Source: Terriglobia bacterium
GTDB taxonomy: Bacteria > Acidobacteriota > Terriglobia > Terriglobales > Acidobacteriaceae
Length of the DNA: 64,000 nt
NCBI GenBank assembly: GCA_020073665.1
Contig: JAIQEU010000004.1
Location: 1-64,000 of the forward strand
Direction of reading: 5' to 3'
The notes under the pieces were generated by a model. That model saw only the letters and a list, made by a program, of their open reading frames with translations, was not told the DNA's origin and ran no database searches. A program made the position numbers and the translations under genes. Each line of letters opens with the position of its first letter. The stretch's first letter is position 1. This document shows positions 7,688-17,023 of the stretch, in pieces.

Positions 7688-8964
7688 AGGTTTCCCTGAG
7701 AGTTGTGGCCATCTCTGTTCTGCTGTCCCTGAGCGCCTGGGCTTCCGCCGAGACCTTGGCGGGCACAGTCAAGAACGGCACCACCGGCAAGCCCGCGGCG
7801 GGGGACGAAGTGGTGTTGCTGAAACTGGGACAGGGCATGGAAGAAGCCGGCCGCACCAAGACCGACGCCAAGGGCAACTTCCGCTTCACGCTCGACGACC
7901 AGGGGCCGCACCTCGTTCGCGCCATTCACCAGGGTGCCACCTATCACAGCATGGCGCCTCCCGGATCCACCTCGGTGGAAGTCGAAGTCTACGACGTGGC
8001 CAAGAAGGTGGATGGGCTGAGCGTGACTGCCGACGTCATGCGCTTCCAGGCACAAGGCAACGAACTGCAGGGAATCCGGCTGTTTGCCGTGGACAACCAG
8101 TCGAAACCACCGCTGACTCAACTGAACGACCAGAACTTCGAGTTCTACCTGCCCGACGGCGCGACCGTGGAGACAGGCCTGGCGATGACCGCCGGCGGCA
8201 AGCCCATCACTTCGGCGCCGGTGCCGCAGAAGGAGAAGAATCGCTACGCCTTCCTCTTTCCGTTGCGCCCCGGGACGACCCAGTTCCAGGTGGTCTTCCA
8301 CATGACTTACAGCGGCGAACTGAGTGTCGATCCCAAGCCGCTCTACCCGGCCCAACACTTCGTAGTGGTGCTGCCCAAGACCATGCAGTTCAGCGCGACT
8401 GGCGGCGCGGGTTTCCAATCCATGCAGGACCCAAACCAGTCGGATGCAGCGGTGCAGGTGGCTTCCAACACCCAGGTGGGCCAACCCCTGGGATTCAAGA
8501 TCTCCGGGACTGGCGTCCTGGCGGAGAGTAGCGGCGACCAAGGTGGGGGTCAGCAGTCGGCCGGTGGCGGCGGGGCCCAGACCTCACGGCCGGGCGGAGG
8601 GCTTGGTCCGCCGATTGACGCCCCGGATCCGCTGGAAAAATATCAGTTGTACATTCTCGGCGGCTTCGTAGTGGCGCTGGTAATTGGCGGAGTCTATATT
8701 GTGCGCCGCTCGAAGTCTCTGCCGGCCCCTGACTACGCAGCCTCTGACGTTGACTTGCCTGCTGCTCCGGCACCGCCACCACCCTCCAAAACCGCGCCAG
8801 CCAGCCGTTCCGGCTTACTGCTTGAAGCCCTGAAAGAAGAGATGTTCGAACTGGAACTGGAGCACAAGCAGGGACGTATCTCACAGCAGGAGTATGAGAA
8901 AGCCAAGGCGGCGCTCGACCAGACGCTGTCGCGGGCGGTCAAGCGCGAGACGGCCAAGACCTAG
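7684..8964 (+). CDS. Secreted/membrane protein with carboxypeptidase regulatory-like domain
   Basis: A 426-residue protein starting at a TTG that overlaps the preceding stop; AAGGAGCGAG lies just upstream. A signal peptide ends near ASAETL. Residues about 25-95 have the beta-sandwich carboxypeptidase-regulatory (transthyretin-like) pattern, AGTVKNGTTGKPAAGDEVVLL. A Gly/Gln-rich linker follows (about 280-305), then one membrane segment (LYILGGFVVALVIGGVYIV), a Pro-rich cytoplasmic stretch, and a C-terminal helix with HKQGRISQQEYEKAKAAL, like a SHOCT-type oligomerisation tail. As the last gene of the ccm operon it may assist cytochrome assembly in the envelope; no reaction can be named. Confidence 0.8.
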   Translation: MKVSLRVVAISVLLSLSAWASAETLAGTVKNGTTGKPAAGDEVVLLKLGQGMEEAGRTKTDAKGNFRFTLDDQGPHLVRAIHQGATYHSMAPPGSTSVEVEVYDVAKKVDGLSVTADVMRFQAQGNELQGIRLFAVDNQSKPPLTQLNDQNFEFYLPDGATVETGLAMTAGGKPITSAPVPQKEKNRYAFLFPLRPGTTQFQVVFHMTYSGELSVDPKPLYPAQHFVVVLPKTMQFSATGGAGFQSMQDPNQSDAAVQVASNTQVGQPLGFKISGTGVLAESSGDQGGGQQSAGGGGAQTSRPGGGLGPPIDAPDPLEKYQLYILGGFVVALVIGGVYIVRRSKSLPAPDYAASDVDLPAAPAPPPPSKTAPASRSGLLLEALKEEMFELELEHKQGRISQQEYEKAKAALDQTLSRAVKRETAKT

Positions 8965-9054
8965 CCGCAACTGCCCTCGGGTTGCGAGCGGGATGCCGGC
9001 GCTGCCTCGAATCCGGCATTCGGCAGCGGCATCTATATCTATTGAGAATTCCTT

Positions 9055-9915
9055 ATGGCAAATACGTTCAAGACGGCGTTCCTACTGACGGCTTTGACTT
9101 TGCTGTTGATGGCGATTGGACGCGCGTTCGGCGGCCAGAACGGCATGGTCATCGCTCTGGGAATCGCCGTCGTCACCAACTTCATCGCCTATTTCTTTTC
9201 TGACAAGATTGCACTTGCGACCTATCGCGCCCAGCCCGTAACCCGCGAGCAGTTGCCGCGAGCCTACGGAGCGGTGGAACGGATTACCCAGAAGATCGGC
9301 CTGCCCATGCCGAAGATGTACGTCATTCCAAGCGATTCGCCCAACGCCTTCGCAACCGGACGCAATCCGAAACATGCTTCGGTGGCGGTAACCCAGGGCA
9401 TCCTGAATTTGTTGACCGACGAGGAATTGGAAGGCGTACTGGCGCACGAACTAGGCCACGTTGGCAATCGTGACATCCTGATCAGTTCGATCGCGGCAAC
9501 CATCGCAGGAGCCATCACCATGCTGGCCAGCATGGCGCGCTGGGGCATGATTTTCGGCGGCTTCGGGGGTAGTCGTGACGACCGCCGCGGCGGCGGCATC
9601 GGCGCCCTGCTCATGCTATTCCTGGCACCCTTGGCGGCCAGCTTGATACAGCTTGCGGTCTCGCGATCGCGCGAATACCAGGCGGACGCTACCGGCGCGC
9701 ACTACACCGGCAATCCTTATGCCCTGGCCAGCGCCTTGGCCAAACTGGACGCGTACTCGCGGCGCGTCCCCATGATGGCCACGCCTTCAACCGCGCACTT
9801 GTTCATCATTCAGCCGTTCCTGGGAATGAACTTCGGCAGCCTGTTCTCGACCCATCCGCCCATCGCCAAGCGCATTGAGCGGTTGACGGGACGGCCGGCA
9901 GAGTTTACGCAATAA
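9055..9915 (+). CDS. htpX: M48 family zinc metalloprotease HtpX
   Basis: A 286-residue inner-membrane protease that degrades damaged membrane proteins. Two N-terminal membrane segments come first, then the zinc motif HELGH (H131, E132, H135), two more hydrophobic stretches and the downstream Glu in [10 protein letters not shown] that completes the metal site. A glycine-rich stretch ([16 protein letters not shown]) lies between. Length fits bacterial HtpX. The gene follows the ccm operon after 90 bases and is probably a separate unit. Confidence 0.93.
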   Translation: MANTFKTAFLLTALTLLLMAIGRAFGGQNGMVIALGIAVVTNFIAYFFSDKIALATYRAQPVTREQLPRAYGAVERITQKIGLPMPKMYVIPSDSPNAFATGRNPKHASVAVTQGILNLLTDEELEGVLAHELGHVGNRDILISSIAATIAGAITMLASMARWGMIFGGFGGSRDDRRGGGIGALLMLFLAPLAASLIQLAVSRSREYQADATGAHYTGNPYALASALAKLDAYSRRVPMMATPSTAHLFIIQPFLGMNFGSLFSTHPPIAKRIERLTGRPAEFTQ

Positions 9916-9985
9916 GCTGTCAGCAAAACCAATTGCAAGGCCGCTGAAATCTCGCGTTCCAACTGATAGCTGGCAGCTTCAGATA
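9916..9985. repeat. CAGC-type low-complexity intergenic repeat
   Basis: AAGCTGTCAGC and, inverted, GATAGCTGGCAGCTTCAG flank a short spacer. Similar words occur at 16907, 21695, 26670, 41010-41155 and 52650 in this window, always between genes. Confidence 0.45.
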
Positions 9986-10053
9986 TGACTTTGGTACCCG
10001 GCACGAGCCTTGGCTCTCCGGACTGCACTCCCGGGCATAGTAGAATCGAAAAG

Positions 10054-11013
10054 ATGTCTCCCGAAACTGCCACTGCCGCCTCCCATCGCGCAGCAGAACT
10101 AGAAAACGCTTTGCGGACGGTGATTCGCGGCAAGGACGATATTATCCGCCTGGCGCTGGTTTCGATGCTGGCGCGCGGGCATTTGCTGATTGAAGGCGTC
10201 CCGGGGGTGGGCAAGACTACGCTCGGCCAGGCGCTGGCTCGCGCCCTGGACTGCAGTTTCCAGCGGGTACAGTTCACCAGCGACATGCTGCCCTCGGATG
10301 TGCTGGGGATTTCCATCTATTCAGTTGCCGAGCAGGAATTTGAGTTTAAGCGCGGGCCGGTGTTCTGCAACGTCCTGCTGGCCGACGAGATTAATCGCAC
10401 CACTCCCAAGACCCAATCCGCCTTGCTCGAGGCCATGAATGAAGGCCAAGTCACGGTGGATGCGCACTCCTACCCGTTACCGCAACCGTTTCTGGTGATT
10501 GCCACGCAGAATCCGGTCGAGCATCACGGGACCTACCCGCTGCCGGAATCGCAACTCGATCGCTTCCTGATGCGGGTGAGAATGGGTTACCCCGACGGCG
10601 ATGCGGAGCGGGAGATTTTGCGCTCCCAGGCGGGTACGGCACAGCTCGAGCAACTGCAGCCTGTACTCACCGCGGCCGAGGTACTGGAGATGCAGCAGGC
10701 GGTCACGCACGTGCGAGTGGACGATTCGCTGGTAAGTTACACGCTGGCCATCGTTCGCAAGACGCGCGAATCGGAGCATTTCACGCTCGGGGTATCGCCG
10801 CGTGGCTCGCAGATGCTCTATCGTGCAGCCCAGGCGATGGCCTTCCTCGATCACCGCAATTTCTGCGTCCCGGAAGACTTCAAGCCGCTGGTCACGCCGG
10901 TGTTCGCGCATCGCGTGGTGGTCAATGCGCTGTACTCTTCTACGCTGAAGAAATCCGAGCAGGCCGAGCAGGTGATGCAAGAGATCCTGGACACGGTGCC
11001 GGTGCCGGTATAA
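10054..11013 (+). CDS. MoxR family AAA+ ATPase
   Basis: A 319-residue ATPase with Walker A GVPGVGKTT, Walker B LLADEINR, and the MoxR stretch TQNPVEHHGTYPLPE followed by QLDRF. MoxR proteins act as chaperones that help assemble or insert metal cofactors into partner proteins, often with VWA-domain proteins. No VWA or DUF58 gene follows here, so the partner is not evident. I place the start at ATG 10054 (MSPETATAA); an earlier in-frame ATG at 9985 lies in the repeat-bearing gap. Confidence 0.9.
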   Translation: MSPETATAASHRAAELENALRTVIRGKDDIIRLALVSMLARGHLLIEGVPGVGKTTLGQALARALDCSFQRVQFTSDMLPSDVLGISIYSVAEQEFEFKRGPVFCNVLLADEINRTTPKTQSALLEAMNEGQVTVDAHSYPLPQPFLVIATQNPVEHHGTYPLPESQLDRFLMRVRMGYPDGDAEREILRSQAGTAQLEQLQPVLTAAEVLEMQQAVTHVRVDDSLVSYTLAIVRKTRESEHFTLGVSPRGSQMLYRAAQAMAFLDHRNFCVPEDFKPLVTPVFAHRVVVNALYSSTLKKSEQAEQVMQEILDTVPVPV

Positions 11014-11111
11014 AAGCGGTTGCCCGGGATCAGTTGCCGGTTCTCAATTCTTTTCTTTGATTCCCAGTTAGAGTTTCTTCTACGCCGCTCTCGGCGCATA
11101 ATGTACGCGTC

Positions 11112-11588
11112 ATGTCCTTCCTTCGATTTCTCATGCTGCTGTCTTTGGTAGTTTGGGTGGGCGGGCTGATCTTTTTTCCCGTAGTGGCTCAGACTGCCTT
11201 CACGGTCCTGCCTACGCGGCACCTGGCGGGGTCGGTGGTTGGCCGGTCACTGGGAACATTGCATTGGATGGGCATGATCTCGGGCGTGGTCTTCCTGGCC
11301 AGTTCCCTGCTCCACAGCCGGCTGAGCGGCGGCAGCGCGCATGTGTTTGCTGCCCGCCATGTGTTGGTGTGCCTGATGCTGGGGCTTACGCTGATTTCAC
11401 AGTTCGGCATCATTCCCCGCATGGACGCCCTGCGCACATCGATCGGTGAGATTGACTCGGTACCTCCCGACAATCCCGCGCGGATGGAGTTCGATGGGCT
11501 GCATATCTGGTCAACCCGGGTGGAGATGGGAGTCCTGCTGCTGGGGCTGGTGGTGGTGTATCTGACCGCACAGCCGTTGACTACGTAG
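11112..11588 (+). CDS. DUF4149 family membrane protein
   Basis: A 158-residue protein with four hydrophobic segments: FLMLLSLVVWVGGLIFF, the region around MGMISGVVFLASSLL, HVLVCLMLGLTLISQ and MGVLLLGLVVVYLTA. The WVGGLIFFPVVAQ opening and the MDALRTSIGEID loop fit DUF4149 (TMEM205-like), whose function is not known. It stands between the MoxR gene and ychF on the same strand, with about 100 bases on either side. Confidence 0.75.
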   Translation: MSFLRFLMLLSLVVWVGGLIFFPVVAQTAFTVLPTRHLAGSVVGRSLGTLHWMGMISGVVFLASSLLHSRLSGGSAHVFAARHVLVCLMLGLTLISQFGIIPRMDALRTSIGEIDSVPPDNPARMEFDGLHIWSTRVEMGVLLLGLVVVYLTAQPLTT

Positions 11589-11662
11589 GTTTCGCTTCAT
11601 CTTCCATTGCCGGCGGGACACCGGCGCTACGAGCAACCCCTGATATCATCAATACTGCCCTC

Positions 11663-12748
11663 ATGAAAACCGGCATCATCGGCCTGCCGCAGGTAGGCAA
11701 GACATCGCTTTTTCGCATACTCACCAAGGCGCCCCTGTCCGAGGCCGCGTACTCCAACCCACGCGAGGCCCACGTGGGCGTGGCTAAGGTGCCCGACGAA
11801 CGTCTCGACCGCCTGGCTGCGCTGTACAACCCCAAAAAGCTGACCCACGCTTCGGTGGAGTATGTGGACGTGGGCGCCATCGGCCAGGAAGCGCTCAAGG
11901 AGACGGCTTACATCGGCCACTTACGCAACGTGGATGCGCTCGCGCACGTGGTCCGCGCCTTCGACGATCCCTCCATCCCGCACGTCGGCGCTCTGGATCC
12001 GCTGCGCGATATCAAGAATGTGGAATTCGACTTGATGGTCAGCGACCTGGGCCAGATCGAGAAGCGACTGGAGCGGCTGGAAAAAGACCTGAAGAAGATG
12101 AAGACCGCGGAACTCGAGAAAGAGTTCGACTTGCTCAAGCGCGCCAACGCGCATCTGGGATCGGAGCATCCGCTGCGTGAAATGGAAATGACTCCCGAAG
12201 ACAAGAAGCGCCTGCGCGGATTCATGTTCCTCAGCGAGAAGCCGATCTTCTACGTTCTGAACGTCAGCGAGAGCACGGAACTGGGCAAGGAACTTGAAGC
12301 CGCAGTGACCAAATACAAGCTCACGGAGGTGGCGTCGCGCCCCAATGCCTCCGCGGCTGCGATCTGCGGCAAAGTGGAGGCGGAACTTGCGGAAATGAGC
12401 GACGAGGATGCCGCTGAGTTCCTTTCCAGCTACGGGCTCAAAGAGAGCGGCTTGGTTCGACTGATTCGGACGACCTACGCGCTGCTGGGGCTGATCTCGT
12501 TTTTCACTGCGGGAGAAGACGAGTGCCGCGCCTGGACCATACCGGTGAACACGCGCGCGGTGCAGGCTGCCGGCGCCATCCATTCTGATCTTGAGCACCA
12601 CTTCATCCGCGCAGAAACCATCCGCTGGGACCAACTGCTCGAAGCCGGCTCAGAAGCCAACGCCCGCGCTAAGGGCACGCTGCGCCTCGAGGGCAAGGAC
12701 TACATCGTGCAAGACGGGGACGTCATGCACATTCGACACAGCGGGTGA
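11663..12748 (+). CDS. ychF: Ribosome-associated ATPase YchF (Obg family)
   Basis: A 361-residue P-loop protein that binds ribosomes and hydrolyses ATP in preference to GTP, with roles in translation and stress. The P-loop GLPQVGKTS is at residues 7-15 and VEYVDVG is the switch region. The G4 position reads NVSE instead of NKxD, which is the known mark of YchF and explains its ATP preference. A coiled-coil insert (about 125-165) is followed by a C-terminal TGS domain with GAIHSDLEHHFIRAE. Length fits the family. Confidence 0.94.
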   Translation: MKTGIIGLPQVGKTSLFRILTKAPLSEAAYSNPREAHVGVAKVPDERLDRLAALYNPKKLTHASVEYVDVGAIGQEALKETAYIGHLRNVDALAHVVRAFDDPSIPHVGALDPLRDIKNVEFDLMVSDLGQIEKRLERLEKDLKKMKTAELEKEFDLLKRANAHLGSEHPLREMEMTPEDKKRLRGFMFLSEKPIFYVLNVSESTELGKELEAAVTKYKLTEVASRPNASAAAICGKVEAELAEMSDEDAAEFLSSYGLKESGLVRLIRTTYALLGLISFFTAGEDECRAWTIPVNTRAVQAAGAIHSDLEHHFIRAETIRWDQLLEAGSEANARAKGTLRLEGKDYIVQDGDVMHIRHSG

Positions 12749-12760
12749 CTACCGAGCGCA

Positions 12761-12856
12761 TCAGTACCGTGTACCCGGTACCGGGTAAGGGTCAATGAGC
12801 ATCTCAGCGCGCCCTGGTCTATATCGTGGACTTCGGTACTAGGTACTCGGTACTTG
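12761..12856. repeat. GTAC-type intergenic repeats between ychF and the ZIP gene
   Basis: CAGTACCGTGTACCCGGTAC at the left and CTTCGGTACTAGGTACTCGG at the right face each other between two convergent genes. Part of the GGTACTCGGTACT family; the inverted order could let the RNA fold into a long stem. Confidence 0.6.
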
Positions 12857-13588
12857 CTAATGAACGTGGAAGAAACTATCGAGGACAAACAGAAACGCCA
12901 CACCCACGAAGACGATCAACGCCATTCTGACACCCGGCTCTTTGTTTACTTCGGGGATGAGGTCTGAAGCCGCCACATAGATCGTCACTCCGGCGGACAG
13001 CGGCAGCCCGAACGCAACCTGGTGGCGGAACAGCGCCATCACCATCACGCCCGCCAGCGTCGCAGCTCCCAGGATGACGGACGCGCCCCAGGCAATGCCC
13101 CGGCTCCGCCCACTCGCCAGCATCACCGACGCTACCGTAAATCCCTCGGGAATTTTGTGCAGGAATACGGCAGTGAAGATCACCCACCCTAACCACTCAG
13201 AAACGATAAAGCCGGAAGCAATGGCAATGCCGTCAAAGAAGGTGTGGATGATGAGCCCGATCAGGACCGAGTAGCCCTTGTGGGCATGCACGAACTCGTC
13301 TTTGTGGGTTTCTTCCCCGAAATGGAAGTGTGGGGTTACGGTGTGCTCGAAGAAGTGAATGATGAGATATCCCAGCAGGACCAGGAAGCCGGCGCCGCGG
13401 CCGCGCAGTTCCAGGCTTGCGGGCACCATTTCCACCAGGGCCGTAGCCAGCATGAATCCCGCACCCAGCGCCATGAAGTACTTCAAGTAGGCGCGCTCCC
13501 AGTGCCGTTGGACAATGATGGCTCCGCCGAAGACATTGGCGGCAGCAGCGGTTAACCCAAGCAATAGGCTAACGAGGATTGGATGCAT
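12857..13588 (-). CDS. ZIP family metal transporter
   Basis: A 243-residue inner-membrane protein with about eight hydrophobic segments. The ZIP metal-path motifs are visible: HTFFDGIAIASGF in segment IV and HKIPEGF in segment V, both with the metal-binding His and Glu/Asp. A His-rich loop (HFHFGEETHKDEFVHAH) sits between segments III and IV, typical of Zn2+/Fe2+ importers. ATG 13588 (MHPILVSLLLG) is preferred over one eight codons upstream because it opens directly with the first membrane segment. Substrate choice cannot be read from the sequence. Confidence 0.9.
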   Translation of the reverse strand: MHPILVSLLLGLTAAAANVFGGAIIVQRHWERAYLKYFMALGAGFMLATALVEMVPASLELRGRGAGFLVLLGYLIIHFFEHTVTPHFHFGEETHKDEFVHAHKGYSVLIGLIIHTFFDGIAIASGFIVSEWLGWVIFTAVFLHKIPEGFTVASVMLASGRSRGIAWGASVILGAATLAGVMVMALFRHQVAFGLPLSAGVTIYVAASDLIPEVNKEPGVRMALIVFVGVAFLFVLDSFFHVH

Positions 13589-13605
13589 GAATCCTAGGCA
13601 GAATA

Positions 13606-13752
13606 TCAGCACCGAGTACCGAGTACCTAGTACCGAGTAAAAGCACTCGACCGTTGAAGCAGGAACACACGGGCTGGTCCGCGCTCTGAGTGTCTATCGG
13701 AAACTACACTGCTGAGCGTGTTTGCTCAGTATCCGGTACTGGGTACTCGGCA
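13606..13752. repeat. GTAC-type intergenic repeats downstream of the VWFA gene
   Basis: CACCGAGTACCGAGTACCTA at the left end and ATCCGGTACTGGGTACTCGG at the right end form another inverted pair of the GGTACTCGGTACT family, running up to the stop codon of the VWFA gene. Confidence 0.6.
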
Positions 13753-14964
13753 CTACTCGACCGTATGCTTGGCGGTATAGCCTTCGCGGGCGATGATCTG
13801 GATTTTCACATCCTTGCCCTTCTGGTCTTTTACCTTCAGCGGGCCGCCATCCGGCGCGACGAGTTCGATTTTCAGCTTGCGGTAGGTGCCGTCCAGCTTA
13901 GGATTCGTAGGGTGGTAAGACAGGTTGTACTGGTTGCGGATGTCGCCCATGATGCTGCGGAAAATCTCCGGGTACTCTCCCTGGAAGCGCGGGAAATAAG
14001 CGCGACCGCCGGTCATACCGGCGAAGGTTTTCATCTCATTGTCGGCTTGCAGGTAATCCATCTCGCCCACGGGGATACCTATGCCGTGAGTGTAGCCACA
14101 GTTATGCATTTCACAATATGTCCGGACCTGGAAGCCGACGCTGATGGGGAAGATGGTCACGTCTCTGGTCACCTTGATCTTCTTCATCATCTGGTCGAGG
14201 TTGATCTTGCTAAAGGTGTCTACCCCAGTTGTGACCAGGATAATGTACTTGCGCCCTTCGACCCGATCCAACCGGTCGAGCGTGTCATAGAGAGCGTCGA
14301 ACAAGTTGCTCTCGGAGAAACCCGGAACTCGCAATTGTCCCAGCGCTTCTTGCACAGCCCGCTTGTCTTGCGTGAAATCGGTCAGGATGTGCGGCTTAAT
14401 GTCGTAGTAGGACACCGCAACCCAGTCCTCCTTCTTGAGGCTGTAGGCGAAGGAGTAAGCAGCGGTGAGCAGGTCATTGAAGAAGTAGTAGTCGCCGGCA
14501 GTGAACTCCACCAGCAGCACGGCCGTGATAGGCGCTTCCGACACATCAAAATTCGTGACCGTCTGGGGTACGCCGTCTTCGTAGACTTTGAAGTTTTCCT
14601 TCTTCAGCACGGAGACGAACTGCCCATCCTTGGTCGTAACCAGCACCGGAACGTTGACCAGGGGCACGTCTACCCGGATGGAAAAATCCGGCATGCCCTC
14701 AATCTTCTTGGGCTTCTCCGGGGGCGGGGCCGGGGGCTCGTCCTTCTTCTTGGGGATCGCGTAGGGTCCAACGTCCGTCTGAGGGCCTCCAGCTTCCGGC
14801 GGCGCCTCTTGCTTCTGCTGGCCGGCGGCAGGTGCAGGCTGGTCCTGCGCCGCGGCCGGAAATGCTTGCCATAGAAGCACTTCCAAGACCAGCGTGATTA
14901 CGACAACGGCCACCGCAAACCGGTGGGACCAACGAAAATGAGGTGCGAGACCAATGGAAAACAT
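13753..14964 (-). CDS. VWFA-like domain protein of the acidobacterial type
   Basis: A 403-residue exported protein. An N-terminal hydrophobic segment ending near FPAAAQ is followed by a Pro/Gln-rich stretch (about 45-90). Then comes VNVPVLVTTKDGQFV with LKKENFKVYEDGVPQ, the lead-in typical of the acidobacterial VWFA-related family, and a von Willebrand A-like domain (about 140-370). The usual MIDAS DxSxS is not intact: the equivalent strand reads AVLLVEFTAGDY. Members are abundant in Acidobacteriota and of unknown role, probably in protein-protein contacts outside the membrane. Divergent from the S55 peptidase gene. Confidence 0.85.
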   Translation of the reverse strand: MFSIGLAPHFRWSHRFAVAVVVITLVLEVLLWQAFPAAAQDQPAPAAGQQKQEAPPEAGGPQTDVGPYAIPKKKDEPPAPPPEKPKKIEGMPDFSIRVDVPLVNVPVLVTTKDGQFVSVLKKENFKVYEDGVPQTVTNFDVSEAPITAVLLVEFTAGDYYFFNDLLTAAYSFAYSLKKEDWVAVSYYDIKPHILTDFTQDKRAVQEALGQLRVPGFSESNLFDALYDTLDRLDRVEGRKYIILVTTGVDTFSKINLDQMMKKIKVTRDVTIFPISVGFQVRTYCEMHNCGYTHGIGIPVGEMDYLQADNEMKTFAGMTGGRAYFPRFQGEYPEIFRSIMGDIRNQYNLSYHPTNPKLDGTYRKLKIELVAPDGGPLKVKDQKGKDVKIQIIAREGYTAKHTVE

Positions 14965-15118
14965 GGAACCCCTTCCAGAAACCCTGTGCTAGTATAGACG
15001 CACTGCTTCGCGATTGGGATGTTTTGCTGGTCCCTCCTCCAACCCGGCAAACCGGGAAACGCCTCGCGGAGTCTAATTCTGAGGTGGGCCGGTTGGCGGT
15101 CCTCCGGGGCAAAATTCC

Positions 15119-16906
15119 ATGGGACGTGTGGTTGTTGCGGGTGCTTTACTCTGCGGTTTGTTACTCTGCCCAGCCTTCAGTGCTGAGACTCCGAAGCCAG
15201 TCGAAACCATCCCGGTAAGCCAGATTCATGCGGGAATGCGCGGCGTCGCCTACACCGTGTTTGAGGGCGTCAAACCGGAAGCCATGGACGTCGAGGTGCT
15301 GGGCATCCTGAAAAATGCCAATGGCCCCAAGGGCGATGTCATCCTGGTGCGCCTGCACGGCGCCAAGGCGGAGTACACGGGCGTAGTTGCCGGCATGAGT
15401 GGCAGCCCGGTGTATCTGGATGGCAAGCTTGCGGGTGCGCTGGCCTTCCGCATTGGCGAATTCTCCAAGGAACCGATTGCCGGCGTTACGCCGATTGAGG
15501 AGATGCTGGAGATCAATGCCCTGGACCGCAGCCCGATGGCGGATCCCGGACCGGTGAAAGCCGCAGTGATCGGACCGACGAGGACTTCGGGGCCCGGGAT
15601 TGCCAGTTCGCCAACCTCTGACTTTGCCAACTACCTGCGGCCTATTGAAGCACCCCTGGTTTTCAACGGCTTCTCACAAGACGCCATCCAACGATTTGCT
15701 CCGCAGTTTGCGGCTGCGGGCATCGTGCCGGTGATGGGCGCGGGCTCGGTCAGCGACGCCAAGCAGCCGGAGCCACTGGAGCCGGGCTCGGCGGTCAGTG
15801 CCGTCCTGGTGCGGGGTGACATGGACATCGCCGCCACCTGCACGGTCACGTATATGGACGCGACCCACCTGCTGGCCTGCGGGCATCCGCTGCTGCAGTT
15901 CGGAGCCGTGGATATTCCTATGACCAAGGCCAACGTGATTGCTACGCTGGCTTCGCCTCTGAACGCTTTCAAGATCGTCAATGCCACCGAACTGGTGGGA
16001 GCTTTCGTGCAGGACCGCCACACCGGAATCATGGGTGAGTTCGGCAAGACGCCGGACATGATCCCGGTCACACTGAACATCCGCGGAGGGAGCAGCAGCA
16101 AACAGTTCCACTATGAAGTGTTGAACAATGCCCGCCTCAGCCCGGTGGCCATGATGACTACGGTTTTCAACGCCCTGCATGGCATGAACGAGTACGGCGA
16201 AGAGATCACCTATCGCATGGACGGGCACATCAGCGTGGACGGCTATCCTGACGTCAGCCTGCAGAACCTGTTTTCTGCGACCGATGGCGGCCAGCCTGCA
16301 GCGGTGATGGCGGCGCTTTCGGTGGGAGATCGCTTCAGCCGCATTTTCGACAATCCGTACAGCACGCCCAAGATCGGTGGCGTGCAACTGGATTTCGATG
16401 TGGTGAATGACCGCCGCTGGGCGCGCCTGGAAAGCGCCCGCACCGACATTACCGAAGCCCGGCCGGGCGACGAAATCAAGATCGAAGCCCTGTTGCGTCC
16501 GTATCGCGGCGACGGCATGATGGTCCAAATTCCGATTCACATCCCCACTTCGACTTCGAAGGGCCCGCTGCGCATCCTGGTAAGCGATGGCGACGCACTC
16601 GACCGTGTCCGCCACGGCGCACCGCTGTTCGGCCGCAAACTGGACCTGGCTTCGACCATCGCCTTGCTGAACAAACAGCACGCGAGCAACCGCGTATACG
16701 TATCCCTGCTGGAAGCCGACCCCGAGGCCATGGTCGCCGACAAGGTCATGCCGACGCTTCCACTTTCCATCATGAACGTGATGGATGGCATGCGCGGCAC
16801 CCAGGACATGGTGGTGCTGGGCGAGTCCTCGGTGAACGAGGCGGCCACCGCCCCGCTGGATTACGTGGTGTCTGGCGCACAGGTGCTGACGATCAATATC
16901 AAGTAG
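15119..16906 (+). CDS. SpoIVB-type S55 family peptidase, secreted
   Basis: A 595-residue protein with a signal peptide (VVVAGALLCGLLLCPAFSAE). Residues about 35-260 match the SpoIVB S55 serine peptidase domain: GMRGVAYTVFEG, then VAGMSGSPVYLDGKLAGAL with the nucleophile-type Ser, and HLLACGHPLLQFG with a conserved His. In Bacillus, SpoIVB cuts a sporulation regulator; in non-sporulating Acidobacteriota the domain occurs in secreted proteins of unknown target. The C-terminal 300 residues are beta-rich and not recognised. It has the same orientation as the propeller gene that follows after a 117-base gap. Confidence 0.85.
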   Translation: MGRVVVAGALLCGLLLCPAFSAETPKPVETIPVSQIHAGMRGVAYTVFEGVKPEAMDVEVLGILKNANGPKGDVILVRLHGAKAEYTGVVAGMSGSPVYLDGKLAGALAFRIGEFSKEPIAGVTPIEEMLEINALDRSPMADPGPVKAAVIGPTRTSGPGIASSPTSDFANYLRPIEAPLVFNGFSQDAIQRFAPQFAAAGIVPVMGAGSVSDAKQPEPLEPGSAVSAVLVRGDMDIAATCTVTYMDATHLLACGHPLLQFGAVDIPMTKANVIATLASPLNAFKIVNATELVGAFVQDRHTGIMGEFGKTPDMIPVTLNIRGGSSSKQFHYEVLNNARLSPVAMMTTVFNALHGMNEYGEEITYRMDGHISVDGYPDVSLQNLFSATDGGQPAAVMAALSVGDRFSRIFDNPYSTPKIGGVQLDFDVVNDRRWARLESARTDITEARPGDEIKIEALLRPYRGDGMMVQIPIHIPTSTSKGPLRILVSDGDALDRVRHGAPLFGRKLDLASTIALLNKQHASNRVYVSLLEADPEAMVADKVMPTLPLSIMNVMDGMRGTQDMVVLGESSVNEAATAPLDYVVSGAQVLTINIK

Positions 16907-16982
16907 CTGGTCGTTGGCAGTTGGGGGACTCTAGCTAAGGAAGCCCTGACCGCCAGCTCTCAGCCCCCAGCTACCAGCCACT
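16907..16982. repeat. CAGCTCTCAGC-type intergenic repeat
   Basis: GCTGGTCGTTGGCAGTTGGG on the left and CCGCCAGCTCTCAGCCCCCA with GCTACCAGCCACTAC on the right are largely complementary and could form a hairpin between the peptidase and propeller genes. Confidence 0.45.
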
Positions 16983-17023
16983 ACCTTCCGTGATAACCTA
17001 ATTTTTCCGCTCACAGATGAGGT

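Noticed and set aside
13690-14874. A 394-codon plus-strand frame opposite the VWFA gene
   Set aside because: The minus-strand gene has a signal peptide and family motifs; this frame has none.
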